A DNA stretch of 19,217 nucleotides from JBAYVY01 sp041674345 (GCA_041674345.1 JBAYVY010000023.1:1-19217), one strand, 5' to 3'; shown: positions 7,532 through 14,180, counted from the first letter of the stretch. Program-made: numbers and translations. The notes: generated from the letters alone by a model not told the origin.

Positions 7532-10237
7532 TTACGCCGTGCGGTTTTCGGCGGCTTTGCCGCTGTTGATGGCGGCTTGGGCGGCGGCGAGTCGGGCCAC
7601 CGGGACGCGGAAGGGGGAGCAGCTTACGTAGTTCAAACCGGCTTTGTGGCAGAAGGCGATGGAGGACGGGTCGCCGCCGTGTTCGCCGCAGATGCCGCAC
7701 TTCAGGTCGCTCTTGACGCTGCGGCCCTTGTTCACAGCCATGTCAACGAGCTGGCCCACGCCGGTCTGGTCGAGGGACTGGAACGGATCGCGCTCAAAAA
7801 TTTCCTTGTTCAGGTAATCGGGCAGGAACGTATTGATGTCGTCCCGGCTGAAGCCGAACGTCATCTGCGTCAGATCGTTCGTGCCGAAGCTGAAGAACTC
7901 GGCATGATTGGCGATCTCGTTGGCGGTCAGCGCCGCACGCGGAATCTCGATCATCGTGCCGATGAGGATGTCGAGCTTACCGGTGAACTTCTTGGCCTTC
8001 TTCACGGCGGCGATGGTGGTTTCGGTCCATTCACGGAGCAGGCGGATTTCGTTCTCCGAGCCGACCAGCGGGTGCATGATTTCGGGAATGGCTTTGATCT
8101 TTTTCTTGGTGCAATTGATCGCGGCTTCGACGATGGCTGTTACCTGCATCTCGAGAATTTCGGGATAGGTGATCGACAAGCGGCAACCACGGTGGCCGAG
8201 CATGGGGTTCTGTTCATGCAGCTTGGTGACGCGCTCGGCGATCAGCTTGGCGGAGACGCCCAGACGTTTGGCGACCTCTTGCTGGCCCTTGGCGTCCTGC
8301 GGGAGGAACTCATGCAGCGGCGGGTCGAGCAGGCGCACGGTGACGGGGAAACCGTCCATCGCCTTGAAGATTCCCTCGAAGTCGGCCCGTTGATAGGGCA
8401 GCAGTTTGGCCAGCGCCTTGCGACGATCGGCTTCGTTGTCGGCGACGATCATTTCGCGCATGGCGATGATGCGTTCGCCCTCGAAGAACATATGCTCGGT
8501 GCGGCAGAGGCCGATGCCCTGGGCGCCGAACTCGCGGGCGCGTTTGGCGTCGGCGGGGGTGTCGGCATTGGTGCGAACTTTCAGTGTGCGATACTTGTCC
8601 GCCCATTTCATGAGGGTTGCGAAGTCGCCGGACAGCTTGGGTTCCTGCGTGGCGATGTTGCCTTCCATGACTTCGCCGGTGGAGCCGTCGATGGAGAGGG
8701 TGTCTTTGTGGGTGAACTTTTTACCGGCGACGACGATGGTGCGACTCTTTTCATCAATGGTGATCGCACCGCAACCGGCGACGCAGCAACGTCCCCAACC
8801 GCGGGCGACGACGGCGGCGTGGGAGGTCATGCCGCCGGTGGAGGTGAGGATACCGGCGGCGACGTGCATGCCGTCGATGTCTTCGGGGTTGGTTTCCTTG
8901 CGGACGAGGAGGACTTTTTCACCGGCGTGAGCGCGTTCGACGGCTTCGGCGGCGGAGAAGGCGAGTTTGCCGTAGGCCGCGCCGGGCGAGGCGGGCAGGC
9001 CGATGGTGAGTGTGGTCGCTTTCTTTTTCGCCGCCGGGTCGAAGCTGGGCAGGAGCAGTTGGTTCAGATCGTTCGGGGGAACGCGGAGGACGGCGGTTTT
9101 CTCGTCGATGAGTTTTTCGCGCACCATGTCGCAGGCGATCTTCACCGCGGCCGGGCCGGTGCGTTTGCCGTTGCGGGTCTGGAGCATGTAGAGGGTGCCG
9201 CGTTCGATGGTGAACTCGATGTCCTGGACATCGCGGTAGTGTTGTTCGAGGATGTCCTTGATGCCGAGCAATTGCTTGTGGACGAGTTTGCCGATTTGGG
9301 GATGACCCTCGGCTTTCCATTTGGGCATCTCGGCGACGGGGAGGGGGGTTCGGATGCCGGCGACGACATCTTCGCCCTGAGCGTTGACGAGGAACTCGCC
9401 GTAGAACTTATTTTCGCCGGTGGAAGGGTTGCGAGTGAAGGCGACGCCTGTGCCGGAGTCCAGGCCCATGTTGCCATAGACCATGGATTGGACGTTGACG
9501 GCGGTTCCGAGCAGGCCGGTGATATTTTCGACCTGACGATAGCGGACGGCGCGTGGCTGCATCCAGGAGCGGAAGACGGCTTCGACGGCGTGTTCGAGTT
9601 GTTTGATGGGGTCTTGGGGGAAGTTTTGGCCGGTGTGATGTTTGTAAACGGCTTTGTAGGCGTGGCAGAGTTCGATGAGTCCTTCGGTGGGGACATCGGT
9701 GTCGAGTTTGGCGTTGTATTTGGTTTTGATCTTGTCGAAGGCGACTTCGTAGTGTTCGTGATCGACGTTCATGACGACATCGCCGAACATATTGATGACG
9801 CGGCGATAGGCGTCGTAGGCGAAACGTTCGTTGCCGGTGGCGTTGGCCAGTCCGGTGACGGACTTGTCGTTGAGGCCGAGGTTGAGGATGGTGTTCATCA
9901 TGCCGGGCATGGAGGACGCGGCGCCGGAGCGGACGGAGACGAGCAGGGGGTTGGAGTCGTTGCCGAACTTTTTGCCGAGTTCTTTTTCGAGTGTGGAGAT
10001 GGCGGTATGGACTTCGTCCATGAGGCCCGCGGGGAGTTTGCGGCCGGCTTTGTAGTAACCGTCGCAAACTTCGGTGGTGATGGTGAAGCCGGGCGGGACG
10101 GGCAGGCCGATGCTGGTCATCTCGGCGAGGTTGGCGCCTTTGCCTCCGAGGAGGGCTTTCATGTTGCCCTTGCCGTCGGTGCGGGTTTTGCCGAAGTAAA
10201 AGACGCGGCGGGAGGAGGAGGGAGTTGTCTTTGCCAT
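7532..10237 (-). CDS. ppdK: Pyruvate, phosphate dikinase (901 aa)
   Basis: This cytoplasmic enzyme interconverts pyruvate + ATP + Pi and PEP + AMP + PPi. The N-terminal ATP-grasp domain (about residues 1-340) begins 'RVFYFG' and contains 'GGKGANLAEMTSIGLPVPPG'. The swivelling phosphohistidine domain has 'GGMTSHAAVVARGWG' with catalytic His473. The C-terminal PEP/pyruvate TIM barrel has 'GLCRTEHMFF', 'IMHPLVGSENEI', 'SFGTNDLTQMTFGFSRDD' and 'CGEHGGDP' with catalytic Cys850. Spacing and total length fit the family. The start 'MAKTTPSSS' at 10237 is preferred: the frame stays open upstream to 10813, but that part is low-complexity and runs through repeats and antisense to pabB. The Shine-Dalgarno is weak (AGG about 12 nt upstream). 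With hppA in the same window, a PPi-based energy economy is plausible. Confidence 0.97.
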   Translation of the reverse strand: MAKTTPSSSRRVFYFGKTRTDGKGNMKALLGGKGANLAEMTSIGLPVPPGFTITTEVCDGYYKAGRKLPAGLMDEVHTAISTLEKELGKKFGNDSNPLLVSVRSGAASSMPGMMNTILNLGLNDKSVTGLANATGNERFAYDAYRRVINMFGDVVMNVDHEHYEVAFDKIKTKYNAKLDTDVPTEGLIELCHAYKAVYKHHTGQNFPQDPIKQLEHAVEAVFRSWMQPRAVRYRQVENITGLLGTAVNVQSMVYGNMGLDSGTGVAFTRNPSTGENKFYGEFLVNAQGEDVVAGIRTPLPVAEMPKWKAEGHPQIGKLVHKQLLGIKDILEQHYRDVQDIEFTIERGTLYMLQTRNGKRTGPAAVKIACDMVREKLIDEKTAVLRVPPNDLNQLLLPSFDPAAKKKATTLTIGLPASPGAAYGKLAFSAAEAVERAHAGEKVLLVRKETNPEDIDGMHVAAGILTSTGGMTSHAAVVARGWGRCCVAGCGAITIDEKSRTIVVAGKKFTHKDTLSIDGSTGEVMEGNIATQEPKLSGDFATLMKWADKYRTLKVRTNADTPADAKRAREFGAQGIGLCRTEHMFFEGERIIAMREMIVADNEADRRKALAKLLPYQRADFEGIFKAMDGFPVTVRLLDPPLHEFLPQDAKGQQEVAKRLGVSAKLIAERVTKLHEQNPMLGHRGCRLSITYPEILEMQVTAIVEAAINCTKKKIKAIPEIMHPLVGSENEIRLLREWTETTIAAVKKAKKFTGKLDILIGTMIEIPRAALTANEIANHAEFFSFGTNDLTQMTFGFSRDDINTFLPDYLNKEIFERDPFQSLDQTGVGQLVDMAVNKGRSVKSDLKCGICGEHGGDPSSIAFCHKAGLNYVSCSPFRVPVARLAAAQAAINSGKAAENRTA

Positions 10238-10287
10238 TTTGAGCGATACCTGTTTGGGGGGTGAGGGAAACGTCGTGGGGGGCCTGG

Positions 10288-10313
10288 GGCCGTAGGACTT
10301 AAGCCCTACGGCC
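10288..10313. repeat. GGCCGTAGG palindrome, copy 2
   Basis: 26 nt with arms GGCCGTAGG/CCTACGGCC around CTTAAG and one mismatch. It is the partner of 3706-3731 and sits in the divergent ppdK-pabB promoter region. Confidence 0.75.
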
Positions 10314-10345
10314 TTGGGGGTCTGGGGCGAAAACGAACCGAAGAG

Positions 10346-10351
10346 TATAGT
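10346..10351 (+). promoter_or_regulatory. -10-like box directly before pabB
   Basis: TATAGT ends 8 nt before the pabB ATG at 10360, so a transcript from it would be nearly leaderless. pabB has no Shine-Dalgarno site, which agrees with that. Confidence 0.45.
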
Positions 10352-10359
10352 ATTCGTGC

Positions 10360-11721
10360 ATGAATCGTCAATATGCGGGACAGGACGAGGCGATGGGGAA
10401 GTTGCTGGCGAGGGCGGGGGATGAGCCGGTGGTGTTGCTGCATTCGGGACGGTTTGATGCGCGATGGGCGAGACGATCGGTGATGGCGCGGCCGCGGGGA
10501 TGGTATCGGTGTTGGGGGGATGGGCGGGTGGAAGTTTCGGGTTTCGAGTTTCGGGTTTCGAGTGGGAACCTTTGGCGGGACTTGCGGGTGTTGTTGCATG
10601 ATGAGCGATTGGGCGGCCGGTGGATCGGGTATTTCGCATATGACGTTTGTCGATTGATCGAGCGGGAGAAGTTGGGGGCGACCCCCGGAAGCGGCGAGTC
10701 GCCGATTGTGGAATTGGCGTGGTGCCCGGAGGTGGAGATGTTCGGGGCGATTTCGGATTTCGGATTTCGGATTTCGGATTGCCAATCCGCAATCCGCAAT
10801 CCGCAATCCGCAATTCATTCCAACTTCACCCGCAACGAATACGAAGCCGCGGTTCAACGCGTGATCGACTACATCGCGGCGGGGGATGTGTTTCAGGTGA
10901 ATCTGTCGCAGCAGTTGCGGGCGGAGTGGCGAGGACAGCCGCGCGAGTTGTTCGCGCGTTTGGCGACGATCAGCCCGGCGTGGTACGGGGCGTATTTGGA
11001 GTTGCCCCGTTTGGCGGCGGGCGTCAGCCCCCGCTTCGTTCTTTCAACATCGCCGGAGCTTTTTTTGCAGGTCGAAAACGGTCACGTCATCACGCGCCCG
11101 ATCAAGGGCACGCGGCCCCGGAGTTCCCGGCGGGGGCAATTAATTGCCCCCGCCGCCCCCGCCGAACGCGAGTTGCGCGATTCGGCGAAGGACACCGCCG
11201 AGCTGAACATGATCGTCGATCTGATGCGCAACGATCTGGGCAAAGTCTGCGCGTATGGTTCGGTGAAAGTCACCGCCGCCCGTGACATCGAAACCCACCC
11301 GACCATCCACCACGGCGTGGCGACGATCGAAGGACAATTACACGAATCGCGCGATATCGTCGATTTGCTGCGGGCGACGCTTCCGGGCGGTTCGGTGACG
11401 GGCGCGCCGAAGGTGCGGGCGATGCAGATCATCGACGAGTTGGAGCGGTGTTCGAGAGGCGTTTACTGCGGCGCGATCGGCTGGCTGACGAAAGATGCGT
11501 GTCAGTTCAACGTGGCGATACGGACGATGAGTTTGGAAAGGGACGAAGGGACCCCCGGAAGTAAGGGACGAAGGGACGAAGGGAAATACAGAGTCGTGTT
11601 TCCGGTAGGCGGCGGGATCGTCGCCGATTCGCAACCCGCCGATGAATATGACGAAACGATGGCGAAGGCGCAGGCGATGCTGCGGGCGCTGGGCGGTTGC
11701 GGGGATGGCGGGGGCAATTAA
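10360..11721 (+). CDS. pabB: Aminodeoxychorismate synthase component I (453 aa)
   Basis: The enzyme converts chorismate and ammonia to 4-amino-4-deoxychorismate in folate synthesis, normally with the glutaminase PabA, which is not in the window. An N-terminal anthranilate-synthase-I-like domain (about residues 20-125, 'WIGYFAYDVCRLIE') precedes the chorismate-binding domain (about 155-445). The latter carries 'NLSQQL', 'SPELFL', 'PIKGTRPR' with Lys249, 'NMIVDLMRNDLGKVCAYG', 'GGSVTGAPKVRAMQIIDE' and 'PVGGGIVADS'. Lys in PIKGT is diagnostic of PabB rather than TrpE. At least five segments look like repeat-derived in-frame insertions: around residues 60-68, 108-111, 131-152, 257-265 and 393-408. 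The last four residues and stop lie in a palindrome. There is no Shine-Dalgarno; 10360 is chosen because of the -10-like box just upstream. pabC follows 34 nt downstream. Confidence 0.93.
   Translation: MNRQYAGQDEAMGKLLARAGDEPVVLLHSGRFDARWARRSVMARPRGWYRCWGDGRVEVSGFEFRVSSGNLWRDLRVLLHDERLGGRWIGYFAYDVCRLIEREKLGATPGSGESPIVELAWCPEVEMFGAISDFGFRISDCQSAIRNPQSAIHSNFTRNEYEAAVQRVIDYIAAGDVFQVNLSQQLRAEWRGQPRELFARLATISPAWYGAYLELPRLAAGVSPRFVLSTSPELFLQVENGHVITRPIKGTRPRSSRRGQLIAPAAPAERELRDSAKDTAELNMIVDLMRNDLGKVCAYGSVKVTAARDIETHPTIHHGVATIEGQLHESRDIVDLLRATLPGGSVTGAPKVRAMQIIDELERCSRGVYCGAIGWLTKDACQFNVAIRTMSLERDEGTPGSKGRRDEGKYRVVFPVGGGIVADSQPADEYDETMAKAQAMLRALGGCGDGGGN
10535..10562. repeat. Heptad array inside pabB (N-terminal)
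   Basis: A 14-nt unit, TTTCGGGTTTCGAG, occurs twice in tandem (10535-10548, 10549-10562). Each unit is two related heptads. It is read in frame as 'FEFRVSS'-type residues in a variable part of PabB. Confidence 0.8.
10749..10811. repeat. Two-armed heptad array inside pabB
   Basis: Four GATTTCG units (10749-10776), a 7-nt junction, then four AATCCGC units (10784-10811). The arms are reverse complements except for one position per heptad, so they form a long imperfect hairpin. It is translated in frame as residues 131-152 ('ISDFGFRISDCQSA', then 'IRNPQSAI'), between the two PabB domains. Confidence 0.9.
11128..11155. repeat. GGCGGGGGCAATT palindrome inside pabB, copy 2
   Basis: A perfect 28-nt palindrome, core GGCGGGGGCAATT plus its reverse complement (11129-11154). 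It encodes 'RRGQLIAPA' (residues 257-265) just after PIKGTRPR. PabB homologues known to me do not carry this peptide in that loop. Confidence 0.9.
11540..11580. repeat. GGGACGAA octad array with an inserted CCCCCGGAAGT
   Basis: GGGACGAA occurs at 11540-11547, 11565-11572 and 11573-11580, plus a partial GGGA at 11548. The array is split by CCCCCGGAAGTAA (11552-11564). It is read in frame as 'RDEGTPGSKGRRDEG' within PabB between 'MSLE' and 'VVFPVGGG'. Confidence 0.8.
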
Positions 11722-11732
11722 TTGCCCCCGCC
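11707..11732. repeat. GGCGGGGGCAATT palindrome at the end of pabB, copy 3
   Basis: A perfect 26-nt palindrome. The PabB stop TAA (11719-11721) straddles its centre, and the last PabB residues (GGGN) are encoded by its left arm. The pabC start lies 24 nt after it. Confidence 0.9.
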
Positions 11733-11755
11733 GCGGCGTGGTGTACCATGCACAC

Positions 11756-12679
11756 ATGAAGATTTTTCTCGATGGCCAATTCGTTGAAGCGGATGCCGCT
11801 CACGTCAGCGCGCTGGACGCGGGCTTTCAGCATGGGGTCGGACTTTTTGAAACCATGCAGGCGTTCAACGGGCGTGTGTTCCGGCTCGAAGCGCACATCG
11901 ACCGGCTGATTGCCAGCGCGAAGGAACTGGGATTGTCGAACAAATTACGCGCTGCGCCGCTGGGTGAACTGGTCGAACGCACCGTACATGAAAATGAGAT
12001 GACCGAGGCGCGCGTGCGGCTGACCGTGACAGGGGGTGACTTGTCGTTGTTGAACACAAAGCCCACCGCCTCCGGCGGTGGGGAGTCGCGCAACCATCAA
12101 CCGACGGTGTTGTGTGTGGCGACGGTGCCGACGGAATATCCGGCGGCGTTTTTTGACGATGGCGTCATCGCGGTGATCGCCGATCCGAAGGCGAATCCGT
12201 TCGATCCGTCGGCGGGGCACAAGACGCTGAACTATTGGATGCGATTGCGCACGCTGGCGCAGGCGGCGACGAAGGGGGCGGGCGAGGCGTTGTGGTTCAC
12301 GGTGACGAATCATTTGTGCGGGGGTGCGGTGAGCAATGCGTTCATTGTGAAGGAGGGGCGTTTGTTCACGCCGATCGCGCGGGGGGAGGAACCCCCCGGA
12401 AGTTTACCCAGCGCGACGCTTCCGGGGGTGACGCGCGCGGTGGTGTTGGAGATTGCGGAGGAACTGGACATTCCCGTCGAGAAGAAGATGTTGTCGATCA
12501 ATGATGTGTTGGAAGCGGACGAATTGTTTCTGACCAATTCGAGTTGGCAGGTTTTGCCGGTGGTGAAGGTGGAAGGCAAAATGATCGGCGAAGGCGAAGG
12601 GGGGGAGGTGACACGCAAGATTCGTGAACGGGTGTTGTTGTGCATCGGGCGGGAAACGAAGAACATGAGTTTTGGATAA
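11756..12679 (+). CDS. pabC: Class IV PLP aminotransferase, likely aminodeoxychorismate lyase (307 aa)
   Basis: Aminodeoxychorismate lyase splits aminodeoxychorismate into p-aminobenzoate and pyruvate. Fold-type IV features: 'FLDGQFVEADAAHVSALDAG' and 'GVGLFETM' at the N-terminus, 'RLEAHIDRL', Lys156 in 'AGHKTLNYW' as the likely PLP-binding Lys, 'VSNAFIVKEGRLFTPI', and 'TLPGVTRAVVLEIAEEL'. The usual Glu of 'EGS.SN.F' is replaced ('CGGAVSNAF'), so a branched-chain or D-amino acid aminotransferase is possible. Linkage to pabB favours PabC. Two segments look inserted: 'KPTASGGGES' (about residues 102-111, a palindrome at DNA level) and 'PPGS' (213-216). The final residues 'MSFG' and the stop lie in a repeat. 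The start at 11756 fits the family N-terminus; there is no Shine-Dalgarno. Confidence 0.88.
   Translation: MKIFLDGQFVEADAAHVSALDAGFQHGVGLFETMQAFNGRVFRLEAHIDRLIASAKELGLSNKLRAAPLGELVERTVHENEMTEARVRLTVTGGDLSLLNTKPTASGGGESRNHQPTVLCVATVPTEYPAAFFDDGVIAVIADPKANPFDPSAGHKTLNYWMRLRTLAQAATKGAGEALWFTVTNHLCGGAVSNAFIVKEGRLFTPIARGEEPPGSLPSATLPGVTRAVVLEIAEELDIPVEKKMLSINDVLEADELFLTNSSWQVLPVVKVEGKMIGEGEGGEVTRKIRERVLLCIGRETKNMSFG
12062..12082. repeat. Palindrome inside pabC
   Basis: CCCACCGCC and GGCGGTGGG around TCC form a 9-bp perfect stem. It is translated as 'PTASGGG' in a loop of PabC where no such peptide is expected. Confidence 0.7.
12393..12403. repeat. CCCCCGGAAGT repeat inside pabC
   Basis: One of five copies in the window (others at 3231, 3678, 10682 with a final C, and 11552). 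It is read as 'PPGS'. A near reverse complement, CTTCCGGGGG, follows at 12419 within the conserved 'LPGVTR' codons. Confidence 0.6.
12666..12679. repeat. TGAGTTTTGGATAA repeat, end of pabC
   Basis: A 14-nt unit identical to 18148-18161 and close to 287-300 and (reverse) 18990-19003. It supplies the last codons and the TAA stop of pabC. Confidence 0.75.
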
Positions 12680-12699
12680 CAGACCGTTCAAAGACTTAT

Positions 12700-12777
12700 C
12701 GCGGAGGCGCGGAGAAGAAAATATGAAAGTTTTCGTTCCTTCCGGGTTTTCCTTGAAACCTTCTCCGCGACTCCGTG
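12700..12777. repeat. Octad-type inverted repeat between pabC and the TIM-barrel gene
   Basis: The left arm CGCGGAGGCGCGGAGAAG (12700-12717) and right arm CTTCTCCGCGACTCCGTG (12760-12777) pair with two mismatches. Another TCTCCGCG follows at about 12790. The stretch 12680-12871 has no gene; it also contains CCGCGAGCGG near 12841. Confidence 0.8.
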
Positions 12778-12871
12778 TCTCATCGCTCTCCGCGAAAAAA
12801 TCGCCTGGCGATGGTTGGAAGGTATTGAAACAGTCGCTAAGCCGCGAGCGGCCCCCGGCCCCCGGACGTTG

Positions 12872-13918
12872 TCAGCGGTCGAACTGGGCGTCGAAGGCGA
12901 TTTGGCTGCGGGGGAAATCGACGGAGCGGACGAAGTCGCAGGCCTCGGCGGCGCCGTGTTCGCGGTCCATGCGGCCATCTTCCCATTCGACGCTGAGCGG
13001 GCCGGTGTAGGCGATGTCGTTGAGGGCGACGATGATTTCCTCGAAGTTGACATCGCCGTGGCCTGGGGAACGGAAGTCCCAGTGGCGACGGGGGTCGGTG
13101 AAGGAGGTGTGTCCGCCGAACACGCCGACGTCGCCGTCGCCGTGACCGAACCAGACGTCTTTCATATGGACGTGGAAAATGCGATCCGCGAACTGACGGA
13201 TGAACTTGACGTAATCGACGCCCTGATAGGCGAGGTGGGAGGGGTCGAAGTTGAAGCCGAAGCGTTTGTGGCCCTTGACCGCTTCGAGGGCGCGTTGGGC
13301 GGTGGCGATGTCGAAGGCGATTTCGGTGGGGTGGACTTCGAGGGCGAAGTTGACGTTGAGTTTGTCGAAGGCGTTGAGGATGGGCGTGAAGCGTTTGGCG
13401 AAGTCGTCGAAACCGGCCTGCCAGTATTTCTGATCGGTCGGGGGGAAAGCGTAAATCGAATGCCAAATCGACGAACCGGTGAAACCATTGACGACGGCTT
13501 CGCCGCGGCGGGGCCAATGAATTGGCCCCGCCGACGCGGGCTTGGCGTCGAAGAACTTTCGGGCGGCTTTGGCGGTGTCGATCAATTCTTTGGCGGCGCG
13601 TTTGCGGACGGCTTCGGGTTGGCCGTCGCCCCAGACGTAATCGGGGAGAATCGACTGGTGACGTTGGTCGATGTTGTCACAGATTGCTTGTCCGACGAGG
13701 TGAGCGGAGAGGGCGTGGCAGGTCAGGCCGTGGTCGGCGAGGAGTCGCCATTTTTGTTTGCAGTAGTTTTTGTCTTGGAGGGCGAGTTGGACCTGGAAGT
13801 GATCGCCCCAGCAGGCGAGTTCCAGGCCGTCGTATCCGAAGGCGCGGGCTTTTTCGCAGAGGGTTTGCAGGGGCAGGTCGGCCCACTGTCCGGTGAAGAG
13901 CGTGACGGGTCGGGGCAT
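12872..13918 (-). CDS. Sugar phosphate isomerase/epimerase family TIM-barrel protein (348 aa)
   Basis: The AP-endonuclease-2-like (xylose isomerase-like) TIM barrel is shown by an ordered series of segments: 'FGYDGLELACWGDHFQ', 'LSAHLVGQAICD', 'VNGFTGSSIWH', 'FALEVHPTEIAFD' with a metal-ligand Glu, 'FGFNFDPSHLAYQG', 'FHVHMKDVWFG', 'RSPGHGDVNFEEI' and 'LSVEWEDGRMDR'. Family members are metal-dependent isomerases or epimerases of sugars and inositols; the substrate cannot be told. An insertion at residues about 129-138 ('GPIHWPRRG') is encoded by a palindrome and precedes the conserved 'VVNGFTG' strand. The start at 13918 has AGGA 7 nt upstream. It appears monocistronic. Confidence 0.92.
   Translation of the reverse strand: MPRPVTLFTGQWADLPLQTLCEKARAFGYDGLELACWGDHFQVQLALQDKNYCKQKWRLLADHGLTCHALSAHLVGQAICDNIDQRHQSILPDYVWGDGQPEAVRKRAAKELIDTAKAARKFFDAKPASAGPIHWPRRGEAVVNGFTGSSIWHSIYAFPPTDQKYWQAGFDDFAKRFTPILNAFDKLNVNFALEVHPTEIAFDIATAQRALEAVKGHKRFGFNFDPSHLAYQGVDYVKFIRQFADRIFHVHMKDVWFGHGDGDVGVFGGHTSFTDPRRHWDFRSPGHGDVNFEEIIVALNDIAYTGPLSVEWEDGRMDREHGAAEACDFVRSVDFPRSQIAFDAQFDR
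13506..13533. repeat. GGCGGGGCCAAT palindrome inside the TIM-barrel gene, copy 4
   Basis: Arms CGGCGGGGCCAAT (13506-13518) and ATTGGCCCCGCCG (13521-13533) pair perfectly around GA. It is a variant of the GGCGGGGGCAATT family. It is read on the minus strand as 'AGPIHWPRR'. Confidence 0.88.
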
Positions 13919-13940
13919 GAGTGAGTCCTTGAAGAGGGGG

Positions 13941-13964
13941 TAGGGACTAGGGACTAGGGGCTAG
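13941..13964. repeat. TAGGGAC heptad array
   Basis: TAGGGAC (13941, 13948), TAGGGGC (13955) and TAG, with the register resumed after the inserted element at 14066. Confidence 0.75.
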
Positions 13965-14062
13965 AGCAACGGGCGTGAATGTTCTTCGCCGAAGAACCCG
14001 AGGCGGCGCTCGAAGACTCGCTCTGCCTCGGCTTGGGTTGGAGATTGTTTACGCATGTTGCT
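13965..14062. mobile_element. MITE-like element (~98 bp) inserted in a heptad array
   Basis: The terminal inverted repeats AGCAACGGGCGTGAA (13965-13979) and TTTACGCATGTTGCT (14048-14062) match at 12 of 15 positions. CTAG flanks both sides (13961-13964, 14063-14066). Removing the element and one CTAG restores the 7-bp register of the surrounding TAGGGGC array. Internal hairpins are GTTCTTCG/CGAAGAAC (13981) and CCGAGGC/GCCTCGG. There is no open frame of note. Confidence 0.65.
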
Positions 14063-14180
14063 CTAGGGGCTGGGGAATATCTTGGACGAGGTGGGGGCGG
14101 GAGTCAAAGGCGGCTTGAGAAAGAAGCCAGGGGTTTGAAAAACCCGGGCTTCGGGGTGAGCGGAATGGAGCGAAGGGATT

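Noticed and set aside
7463..10264. Long plus-strand open frame (933 codons) antisense to ppdK
   Set aside because: It mirrors PPDK codons; the product is compositionally biased with no motifs, while the minus strand has the full PPDK motif set.
10238..10813. N-terminal extension of ppdK
   Set aside because: Open only because of GC bias; it is Pro/Ser-rich, includes two repeats and runs antisense into pabB. The PPDK family start is at 10237.
10360..11721. Assignment of pabB as trpE (anthranilate synthase)
   Set aside because: The motif is PIKGT with Lys, as in PabB, not the PIAGT of TrpE, and a pabC-like gene follows.
12393..12428. CCCCCGGAAG...CTTCCGGGGG as a designed inverted repeat in pabC
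   Set aside because: The right half encodes the conserved 'LPGVTR' motif, so the pairing may be coincidence; only the left half is treated as a repeat unit.
12815..13924. Plus-strand open frame (369 codons) antisense to the TIM-barrel gene
   Set aside because: Low-complexity Gly/Val/Glu-rich shadow; the minus-strand frame has the conserved barrel segments, a Shine-Dalgarno site and a sensible start.
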